NCBI GenBank assembly: GCA_019321725.1
Contig: CM033112.1
Span: 24,024,509 to 24,088,508 of the forward strand
DNA length: 64,000 nt
Source of the DNA: Paulownia fortunei
Lineage: Eukaryota; Streptophyta; Magnoliopsida; Lamiales; Paulowniaceae
Reading direction: 5' to 3'
The notes beneath the pieces were generated by a model. The model ran no database searches, was not told the DNA's origin, and was given only the letters and a program-made list of their open reading frames with translations. The position numbers and the translations under genes were made by a program. The stretch's first letter is position 1, and each line of letters begins with the position of its first letter. Below, piece after piece: positions 54,801 to 64,000 of the stretch.

Positions 54801-57800
54801 GCAATTTACAAATTTTATCTCGGTAGGACATGTATTTCTATTACTTTGAAAATCAGAAATGAAGTAGTTAATGGTGGGGTTACCATTATCCTTTTTGTAT
54901 GTGTTCTTAGGAAAAGGAATTTCGCGACAATGCAAATGGGTAAATTTTAGATGGTTATAAAAGCTCGATGTTTATATTCATTTAAAAATTCAAAAATAGT
55001 CAAAAAAAAATTATGATGGAAAGAAGACTTTCGAAGGGAGTTTGTGATCAAAATGGAAACTTAGTTTTATGCATTAACTATGACACTTGAAAACAGTAAA
55101 TTTCAGTTGTGCCCTCTTTTTTTATATTTAATAGACATTAATTGGGGTTATAATAGGCACCACAAAAAAGTAAAGAAATATTCGTACTTCTATAATATAA
55201 TAGATAGATTATTGAATCCCTGCTCTCCTTGCAGAGAGTTTTGGAGCACTGTTCAGATGACTTGCGATGTCGATCAATAGTGGATGAGATACTGGAATCT
55301 GCATATGATCTTGCTCATGATCAGTATGGCAACTATGTCACACAGGTCTGTTTTGCATTACAGATTACAGTTCTCTATTAATGTGTGAGATATCACTATT
55401 TTTTTCTTTACAGCGCTAGCTGTATAAATACTTTTGGGGTTGATTACTCTCTTCTTGTTTGTGTTCCAAGCAATTTAGGCTGGAGAACCCCTGTTAATTT
55501 TTCAGTGAAGCGTGGTTCAACCATAATTGAAGATAAGTAGATACAGCTAACATCATTACGAATTTTATCTTTGATCAAACACAAGCAAAAGGCTCAATAC
55601 CACTAGGTAAATGTGTCATTCAGAATCACTAGATTAAGGATTTTTAGTGGAGGCAGTAGTAGTAAGGCAGATACTGATTCAATTATTTTTCTTTTTGATA
55701 AAACACCCTGTCAAACTAGTCCATGGGAAGTCATTTTAGTTTGGACACATTTAGATTAAAAATTACTCTTTTGAACATAGCTTTAGAGTACAAGAAAACT
55801 GCCAAAGAACACTATCCTATTGTGAATGGAGATCTTAAGTTGTCCAAATGTCTACCCTTTTTTCTTTCTTCATTTTTTTGCATTTTCATTTTCTTCTGTT
55901 GATGAGGTTTTCTTCAATCGGTAAAATTTCCATAATGGTCATGCTGAACTGGTTTTCATGCAGGCATGGGTTATGTCCTGTGTATTTCTTGTAATGTTTA
56001 AGGAGATGTGTCCTGGGGCATGTGCATGATTCTTAGAAGCCTGCTGGCTGTGTTGTCACCCTTAATGCTTCATTAGCTGTAGCGGAACTTGGATTTTTGG
56101 GTTGTTTTGAACTTATTTGTCGTAGTTGTGATGTCATGGCTCATTTCCATTTCAAATCCCCCCAGGCAGTAATCTTTTCCCTCCAATTAGTATGCAATTC
56201 AACGTATTCAACTGGCTCTTGTGCTTACAGACATTACTAATAGGATAAAAAGATGATTTCAAATGTAATGACGAACCAGACAGGATCCTCATCCATAAGG
56301 ATGTTCACTGATTATGTTCAGTAACGATTAATGGCATGTGGCTATTGATTTATAAGTTATTAATCAATTACACTTTAGGTGGTTTTTGCACTTTAGGCAT
56401 TCACAACAAAACTTTGAAATAGTATAGTACTAACGAACTTAGATAGTAATGCAGGGAGAGACATAATTGACTGCATTAATCTCGGTAGCTATGCAGTAAT
56501 AGTGTGAAAAGAAGACCCGGCTCTACTACCGGTTTTCAAGACCGGGGCTATGAACTATCAAACAAAAAACTTGGAACAGTATGGTACTAATGAACTTAGT
56601 AATTTTGCATAACTCTTTACTTCTCTGATCTGATTGAACAGTGTTTGATTTATTAGGTAACTAAAGATTGATTAGAACAGAACTGAAAGGATGGTCGATG
56701 TGTAAGCACCGTAGTACATTTGAATCCTTCTTATCATAATAAAATACTGGAATTTCTGTATATGAACAACTACTATTTTTAGGTAAATTTTTAAGTAATG
56801 GCCACTTTTTTTTGTCATGCTATTAGTTGTTTCATGCTGCCTTACATTTGGGTGAATGACAATTAAACCTGCAAGGAAATTTTGGAAATGGTTGACTTTT
56901 GAGTTCGGGCACAATTTTGTGTCTCTTCTCTCCATTCTTTGTCACATTTCTTATATGCTTTAAAATTCAGTAGTGAAATGCCACATAAAGATTTGATCTA
57001 CTGTTACAGCACGTTTTGGAGAGGGGAAACCATTTGAACGGAGTCAAATTATCAGCAAATTGTCTGGGAAAATTGTACAGATGAGCCAGCATAAGTATGC
57101 ATCAAATGTTGTGGAGAAATGCTTAGAGTTTGGTGATGCTGCTGAAAGGGAACTCTTGATTGAGGAGATTCTTCTGCAGTCTGAGGATAATGACAATTTA
57201 CTGGTAAGAGAATCTGTTTTTCAGCACCCTTTGAGTTTGTCATGTAGATTTGAAATAAAGAGCACTCAAGACCTCTTCTAGTGTTACGTTGTTTATTCAT
57301 CCATTTGTGTGGGGTATAGATGGGCTTAGCAAAACTGAATCTGCCAGAGTTGTACTGAAATCTGTCATTAAGAAGGAAAATTCCACTAGTTTGAAATGAA
57401 GGACTCTACATAATTAAGTAGATGCTGCTGGGCTGAAATCAAGGAAACGGTTTCCTTTCCTCACTTCTTGACCAGCTTGCCAGCTTCCCTTCTTGGTATG
57501 GTCTCTGTACCTCTTTGTGGTCAAGTAACTTGAATATTTAGAGGCCCAATTGACAGCATTATGTAGAGATGTTCTCCTATGGTCAATCTAAATATAAGGC
57601 TTACAATCACTAGTGTGGAATTACTTTTTAAGTCGTCTTGCATGACTAAGCTCAATCTTTTCTAAGAACTGCTGGGACCTCATTGACATCTCATGACTGA
57701 CGCATTTCAAAATTCACTCCTTTTGATGATAGCATTAAGAGATTGAACCGTGACCCTGAACATCATCTAGGTTGGTATTGTGTGTGCGAAAGTCTAAAAG

Positions 57801-58863
57801 GTCATATCACTCTTGCTATAGGAAACTTTGCTGCCTTGTCCAGTCTATGTTTCGGTATTGCCTTGTCTGGTTTTTGGCTTCTTCGTGGGCACCTGTACTT
57901 GTTGCAGAGTCAAAATCAGACAAGTTAATACTTGAAAGCAAATTCCAGATAATGCTGCTCTTTTTGTGAAAACTACAAGTGGCATGGAGCATTTCTTCAT
58001 ACCAAAAAGGGATGAGTTATTATTATATCCAAACAAAATTAAGCACGTCTCCCATTCATTACTGGAGAAACTGTATACAATCCTTTTATCGGAAGAGTTC
58101 TGGTTATATGCTTTTCCTGTGATGCAGTGACGCAAAAAGAAAGGCTTCAGAATCTTTTAGAAAAATGAATAAACCAGATGAACTCAAGGAAGAAACTAAA
58201 ACATCAGCAGTATAAAATAGAAAATCTTTAGCTACCTCATTGACTACTCCTGGGGTCATTATGCCCTTTGAACTTGCTGACAATAGAGATTTCGACATGA
58301 ATTAAGGTTGGGGAAGTTGTGATGATAAACGTATTAAAATTTTGTGATCTGCTATTAGTAGGAGGTGGAATGCTTCTTGTGGAATTCATGATGCTACTTG
58401 TTGGCCCTTTTTTCTGTTAAAACTTTTACTTGTTTTATTGTGGCTGCTTTATTCTATGCAAGTATGTGCTTCCGTTAATCAACTTCCATATTTTAGACAA
58501 TGATGAAGGACCAGTTTGCAAATTACGTAGTCCAGAAGATTCTTGAAATTAGCAACGATAAGCAGAGAGAAACATTGCTTGATCGAATCCAGCTTCATCT
58601 CCTTGCTTTGAAGAAATATACCTATGGGAAACACATAGTTGCTCGGTTTGAACAATTGTCTGGTGAAGGTATAGATAGCTTGCTTAGTTTTCCTTTATCT
58701 GGCTTTTTCAGTTTTGATGATTGTGAGAATGTTAGATAGCACTTGTAGGGCTTAATCATGCAGCAAAGTCATAGCTTTTTCTCCTGCTCTGGTAGCATCC
58801 ATGTGATTATAACAGTGCAATTGTTGATTGATCTATGCAGATGATGGAACTTCTGAGGCTTAG
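45861..58863 (+). CDS. Pumilio (PUF) RNA-binding protein, APUM5/6-like, with a frameshift in exon 7
   Basis: Cytoplasmic PUF proteins bind 3' UTR UGUA-type elements and repress translation or promote mRNA decay. Coding exons: 45861-46499, 47314-48665, 48772-48913, 49029-49136, 49947-50159, 55235-55345, 57010-57203, 58497-58668, 58841-58863. The first two exons give a long low-complexity region starting [20 protein letters not shown]. The Puf domain starts near [20 protein letters not shown] and shows recognition helices such as [55 protein letters not shown] and FANYVVQK, i.e. eight repeats. Exons sum to 2954 bases, one short of whole codons. In exon 7 the conserved HVLERG is followed by a shift: the expected KPFERSQ frame lies one base off, inside the run gagaggggaaa. 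As written, translation stops at TGA 57082-57084, after about 879 residues, losing repeats 7 and 8. Intron 5 is 5.1 kb. Confidence 0.93.
51439..51826. mobile_element. Possible decayed MITE, imperfect terminal inverted repeats
   Basis: The left end ttgagagctatttggt and the reverse complement of the right end, ttgaagttatttggt, agree at most positions. The element would be about 390 bp with AT-rich, non-coding content. No clear target-site duplication was found, so chance pairing in AT-rich DNA is possible. Confidence 0.35.
52518..52709. mobile_element. MITE-like element, about 192 bp, Harbinger-type ends
   Basis: The element begins ggaatgtttggattt and ends gaaaccaaacattcc: 11 perfect terminal base pairs and 13 of the first 14 matching. 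The GGaaTGTTTGG end resembles PIF/Harbinger (Tourist-like) MITEs. The trinucleotide tta occurs one base outside each end (52514-52516 and 52711-52713), consistent with the TTA target-site duplication of that superfamily. The inside is non-coding and contains the direct repeat attgaaaaatgtaat. It lies in the long Pumilio intron. Confidence 0.7.
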
Positions 58864-60114
58864 GCTTCCTTTGATGTCCAAGAACTTGTTCCTGGTGGGC
58901 CACGAGATCCTCTATTCTATCTTAAATGAAACTGGCAGCTGAGATTAGCTGATATCCTCCTCCAGTCCTGAAGTGTGGCAGACATTGAATGCTAGTGTTA
59001 GAAGTAAGGTTGATTTGGCAATGTTGTTACATAAATTCGTAGTATATATTTGAGAAAGTGTATGGGTGTGGTGCAACCTGTAGAAATAATAACTGATTGG
59101 ATAGTAATTTACAGATATGTGGCATCTTGTCCTGCTGCTGCTCATGAATCAAACAGGGATTTGTTTTGGTGTAGTATCCAGAAAGACATGGGAATTTTGT
59201 TTGGTCGCGGATGGTAAAGACACATTTGTAGTGGGTTGGAGGTTTAAGCGGGGGTTGCCAAGGAGAAACAAAATCCATCAGGACAGGAAGAATAAATGGG
59301 AGGAGGATCCACTCCACATTCATGTCTTATCAAACAAATAAAGCAGAGCCCCCCCAGACAGAACTTTGTTGGAAACTGGGAGTGAAACAGTTAAAGCCAG
59401 CTCGAGCTCTTAATTTGAAGCACGCTCGAATGTTGTTGGAATGTTTCTTTTGATAATTTTCCACCACAAATTACATAATCTAGAAAAGATGAGAACTGCA
59501 AAACAAGTCCAGAAGCTAGTCCATCACCTTCAATAAATCATCCGAGTATTTTCTTCAAAGAAGGCCTGACATTTATAGTAAGCATATTTAAAACCAGGTC
59601 ATGGATTCAAAACAAAATTATGGGGCAAATAACTAACATTTGGTCGTATGCCTGTCAACCAATCAAGTACAGTATTCCTTCTCTAAATAATGTAGTTAGC
59701 CATCGCGGGTTTTTATCTTTTCCACCGCTCTTATAGCATACTGCATGCAAGTCTATGTTTTTAAGACTCAATTGCTCTTGATCCAGTCTTGGAAGACAAA
59801 GCTATACATGAAATTCAAAGATCACGACACCTGATCAAGACATTTTTCCTCTTGAGCCAAAATTTTGGTTGGCGCACATTAAAATGGCACCAACACCAAT
59901 TCATTAATACAAGGCCTGAACCAGTTGGAATGAATGTTCGAATAATCATTTCCCGAGACCAAGGAAGGAGATTAGCTGACCCCAAACTTCAATCCCATTT
60001 TCATTGCCTGAAACTTCAAAGGTAGCTCCTATTCTCCCATGTGAAAAGTGTTCAGACTATGAAAATATGCGTCCAGAAAGAAGAAATTATTTATTTCAGT
60101 TTAATAAAGGAATT
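58864..60114. other. Convergent region, Pumilio / mitochondrial carrier 3' ends
   Basis: It probably consists of the two 3' UTRs and a short spacer. A minus-strand AATAAA (read as tttatt at 60090-60095) lies about 20 bases beyond the carrier stop. Open frames at 59117-59341 and 59789-60025 show no known motif. Confidence 0.5.
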
Positions 60115-63100
60115 TTAGCCCTCCACAGTACATCTATTGCTTGCTTTCGGTGAAAGTTGCCGAGATTGTCGCCTTTCAACAAGCAATATATCTTTCCAAG
60201 CTTCATAAAACATCCAGGTGATACCAGAGGAGGGCATGACTTTCAAACAACTAGCAGCCCATCCTCTATAAAGACCCATCAGACCATCCTCTCTGACAAC
60301 TTCTGAGAGTGCAGCTGCCATATGGGGAGGGCATTTACCCCACAGAGCTCCTACCATCAGCCGTTTTCTTGCAACCTCCAAAGGATAACTAATTGTGCTA
60401 GCTGTCAAGCCTGAAAGATTTAAAGCACTGTTTAAGAAAGATGGTATATTTTGTATGCTAGCCCCCAATAGCCCATATAATGTTATAGTTTCTAACATGA
60501 CCGAGCCTAGAGGATGGTTGTTAAGCTCCAACCTTTAAAAGGTTGTGATGGGATAATGAGACAGAAAAAGTACCAAGTACATGGATTAATTTCCAAGATA
60601 GTATACAAGGTATAAGACTTGGTGTACATCAGGGCAACAAGATATTTTCCATTTTCCACCAAAAACAATTTCTCAGCATATGTATAGACTCTAATTTTGA
60701 ACTCTTTTGACACATGAAACGAACATTACCTAGAGCACTCTGGTTTATAGAAGATGGAGACTAGCAGGATAAGCAAGCACAAACGGTAACTGTCAAAACT
60801 GAGATTTTATCAATGTAGGCAAAAAAGGAACAGCTGAAACCAAGATTTTACCAGAAAGAGCCCCAACTAAGAGCATCTCTGCAGGAGTTAAAGATTCCTT
60901 TTTCTTAGCCAAGCAGTATGATTTCTTCATTGTCTCATACATGAAATAGTAACATGTGCTGTAAGGGAGCATGCCAATCAATGTGGGTGAAATCCCAGAG
61001 TAAAGAGCACCAATTCCACCATCCTTGTATATCTTGTGTACTGCAATACTTAGATTGGGATATACCTCAGGACTCACAGTCAATCTGTCCTGTGTACAAT
61101 AAAAGACCAACCAGATAAAGGAGACTAATATAGGTCAAAAGCCTGTGATGATAAAAAAAAAAGACAAGCAACAATTCACAAAAACAAAAACAGATGAAAA
61201 AGAGAAGAGGGGAATTATGTATCAGTTACTAATGTATCCCATACACACTTTTTTTTCCTTTACTTTTTCTCCAAAGAGGCAAACCCGCATGCATATACCT
61301 TTAAAACTTCAAGAGGATGACAGGCAAGGGTGCTAACAATTCCAGCGGCCGCACCAGCTACAGCAACGGGAGACAACCAAGACAGAGAAAAATTGAGACT
61401 GAGATGTCCAATGTGCAACCTTGGGCTGTCAGTTTGATTCCATTTCTCTTGTGCTGACGACATTGCTCGCTTGACATATTCAAATGTTCCAAGCTCAATT
61501 GCCTGTGTGGGAACTATGCGCAGCATGTTTATTGCGTTACCAGCCCAGAGTCCTTGCCAACCATGTTGTTCAATAATCTGAACAAAACTACCGTAAATGT
61601 TTTTAGACCCAACACCAACCACCATTCTTGTCCTGCATGTTTCAAATTATCATATCAGACAAGAGAAGAAAACGATATGTCCACCACATGATCTGCAAAC
61701 ATAAAGTCAAAATTCAAGTATAACCAAATCAACGCATGATTCTTTAAGAATGCTACATGGTAAAAACTTAAGACTGGGTCCAATTCCTAGTAGTTGCAGT
61801 ACACTAATTCTAACACTATAAAATTGTCTAAATCATAACCGGATTCATATGCCAACCAAGACAAGGTAGCTGCACTTAATGGCCTTCTATCAGCATGTAC
61901 CAGAGTTTATCACTCTACCTCACAATAAAATATTGCCATGAAATCATTGAGTTTCAGATTCACACACCTATCTGAATAGCAGAAAAGCAACAGCATCATA
62001 AAACAGGTAAGGTCAAAATCTGGATTTTGTGTCACAGTGTATACAGTAGATGTTAGCTCAACAAAGTAAACAAAACTGAGCGAAACAGAGCATAGCTAAA
62101 GAGAAACTTTGAAAGTGAAAAATAGAGAAATAGATCTTCTTAAGTCAGTTGGCAAATGATAATTATCCAAAAAAGTAAAAATACTCCGATTTGGCAAATG
62201 TAAATATTTTCAGCATTATAACGGATAGACTGGGCATTAATCACGTATAAGCAACTGTTTTGCAGTGCAGCATGCATGCATATCCTATACATTGTACAGG
62301 GGATGCTGCTAACATGTGCAATAAATTATTACACCCACCTCCAACCCTCTCTTTCTGGAGGAGAAAGGATAAACATTTTATACATTAGACAATAGAATTA
62401 TCACATGAAATTCTTAAAATTCAATGCCAGTGAAAAGCAAAAAATCAGCAAAATCTTTCAACTAAGGAAATCCCATCATTAGAACCTTGTTGCATTACCA
62501 TATTTGTGACTTTGTTTGCTCTAGATTTCGTTTTTATAAAGAATTAAAAGAAAAATAAATTATTTTTCTCAGTAAAAAAGCAATTGTTTGCTTTAGCCAA
62601 TTCTAATGAAAAGGCATATATAATCAATCAATTACATTTCACCTCTTACTTCTCTTTCGATATTAAAACTAATGACATTTTTCAGTTCTTTTCTAACTTT
62701 AAAGTTTCGACTACTACACTATCAAGAGCATTTTATGTATATAACATATTATGTTCCCAACTAGAGACGAGGTTGATATGATTTTTTTCTCAGCAGATTC
62801 TTGAATATAAAGTATAGGTTATGTTAAGTGAGGTACTAGAAGTATATGGTAAACCGAACAACATCTCATAAGTGAGTCAACCAATCTTCTTAGGTTATGC
62901 AAAGCAAGTAGAAGGAAACCAACCTGATGGTCTCAAGAGGGGCAAGAATGGCTTTGGTCATAGCCCCTGCTAAAGCCCCACTAAGGAACTCGCCAACTTC
63001 TCTAGTCTTCACCAAATCCTGAAGCAAATCAAAGAGGTTTACTTTTTTCAAACGACCTAAAAGCTTATCCTCTGGAGCTCTGCCACTACCCATAATGTTA

Positions 63101-63662
63101 GTAAACAATTTTCCTTTTTTCTGAATCTAAAATGATGCAAAGCTCCATCCTTGATCAAGTTAAGTTGAAAATAAAAAGTAGAAATGCTATGACTGTCGCA
63201 AATGAATAAAAATGGTCAATCCTCGGTTAAGCTGAATATATTAGTTCAAATAGCATACAAACCCATTAAAGGGGTCCTCCAAAAGGGGTGGAAAAGAGGT
63301 CGTAAATTTCCAGAATATACCACTTTGACGTACTGAAAAGCAAGGGAAAAGCAATTTAAATTTAAAACAATGAAGCAAGTGGGGAGATGGAAACTGGATG
63401 GATAATTGAACCAACCACAAGAAAATGGCAAAAGATGAGGAAACAAGTAAAAATAAATAAAATAGAAAAGGAGGAAACGGACCTGAAGTCCTCGTCCAAG
63501 ATCGGGAACACGAAGCAGGTGGTGGAAAGGTGAGGGATTTTTATGGGAAAGAGAATGGAGTTGAAGCTGGAGTTGTAGCTCCTCTTTGGGTACCATCATC
63601 ACTCCATAAATATCTTCCATAACGCAGTAGCTCTTCTTCTGCGATTCAGATTCCATGGCCAT
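60115..63662 (-). CDS. BTL1: Mitochondrial carrier family protein, BTL1-like adenine nucleotide transporter
   Basis: An organelle inner-membrane carrier of the SLC25 family, in the group annotated as probable adenine nucleotide transporters related to maize Brittle1. Coding exons in transcript order: 63662-63483, 63120-62924, 61632-61299, 61089-60852, 60410-60115; 1245 bases, 414 residues, in frame. All three carrier signatures are seen: APLETIRTRM, CHPLEVLKDRL and YPLEVARKRLM, each followed by the repeat's second helix pattern (GWQGLWAGN, GIGALYSG, GLMGLYRGW). The GALAGAMTKAILAPLE block and the C-terminal CLKVMPSSGITWMFYEAWKD are typical of the group. An N-terminal extension of about 120 residues precedes the first repeat. 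ATG at 63662 and a second Met two codons on are both possible starts. Symbol given by family resemblance and synteny recalled from Arabidopsis At3g20240; substrate not shown. Confidence 0.93.
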
Positions 63663-64000
63663 TACAAATAAAACAATAGAAAAGAAACGACAAAAAGAAC
63701 AAATTTTGAATTCAAAATGCAGTTCAGTCTTGAAATGTAGAAAGTAGTATTTTTATACTTGGTTTTTATATCAAATGGATTGGGTTGTGGGGGGGAGCAG
63801 GGCACGTGACTGATATAATAAATATGGTAATGGTTGGAGGGGAAGAAGAAGATGAGAAATAAAAGGCAGAAAAGTGAGAGAAAGAGACGTGCCTGGTGGC
63901 GATGCTGGGTCTGGGACGGGGTCTTTTGGATCATGTGAGACTAAATGGAAAGTCTCCCGCCCACCAGCCACCCCACCACACCACCAAGAAAAAAATGGGA
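63663..64000. promoter_or_regulatory. Upstream region of BTL1-like gene
   Basis: It holds the 5' UTR and proximal promoter of the minus-strand carrier gene. A G-box CACGTG lies at 63803-63808, about 145 bases upstream of the start codon, next to a G-rich run at 63788-63795. No gene is seen to the window end. Confidence 0.45.

Larger units (their letters stand above)
50160..55234. other. Long AT-rich intron of the Pumilio gene
   Basis: A 5.1-kb intron between Puf repeats 5 and 6, far longer than any other intron in the window. It is strongly AT-rich with no sizeable coding sequence. It contains one good MITE candidate (52518-52709) and one weaker inverted-repeat element (51439-51826). It probably grew by insertion of small elements, now decayed. 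Confidence 0.8.

Overview
This is 64 kb of nuclear DNA from a flowering plant, most likely a core eudicot. The species cannot be fixed from the window. The evidence is AT-rich sequence, intron-rich genes with GT..AG introns, and plant-type proteins: a P-class PPR protein, a SIP1-type trihelix factor, sterol delta-7 reductase, a 623-residue V-ATPase subunit A, a DUF1666 protein and an APUM-like Pumilio protein. I rebuilt each gene from splice sites and reading-frame continuity. The coding lengths sum to whole codons in every gene except the Pumilio gene.

Layout, left to right. 1-2.1 kb: no secure gene, only a weak minus-strand coding hint at 567-830. 2.1-4.1 kb (-): intronless PPR protein. 5.2-10.8 kb (+): sterol delta-7 reductase DWF5, 13 coding exons. 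12.2-13.6 kb (-): a decayed inverted copy of part of DWF5. 14.1-15.1 kb (-): intronless trihelix factor. 16.8-18.1 kb (+): FAM32A-like protein, 2 coding exons. 19.9-27.8 kb (-): V-ATPase catalytic subunit A, 20 coding exons. 30.1-31.1 kb (+): intronless, probably plastid-targeted DUF3820-like protein. 33.5-36.5 kb (+): F-box protein, 4 exons. 38.7-43.2 kb (+): DUF1666 protein, 4 exons. 45.9-58.9 kb (+): Pumilio-family RNA-binding protein, 9 exons, with a one-base frameshift in exon 7. 60.1-63.7 kb (-): mitochondrial carrier of the BTL1 type, 5 exons.

The genes do not form one pathway. They are housekeeping and regulatory genes: sterol/brassinosteroid synthesis, vacuolar proton pumping, RNA binding, organelle transport and transcription. 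From memory, DUF1666-Pumilio-BTL1 matches a three-gene run on Arabidopsis chromosome 3, and PPR/FAM32A/VHA-A relatives sit together on chromosome 1. Both points need a database check.

The non-coding DNA holds local tandem duplications (11.6, 18.96-19.27, 21.7-21.87, 24.03 and 40.4-40.7 kb), a nested foldback (23.1 kb), at least one MITE-like element (52.5 kb), a compositionally foreign block that may be of organellar origin (about 26.0-26.5 kb), G-box motifs in three upstream regions, and several long homopolymers. I found no CRISPR array, no convincing tRNA or rRNA gene and no intact transposon. No clearly new biological system stands out. The most notable items are the Pumilio frameshift and the decayed DWF5 copy.
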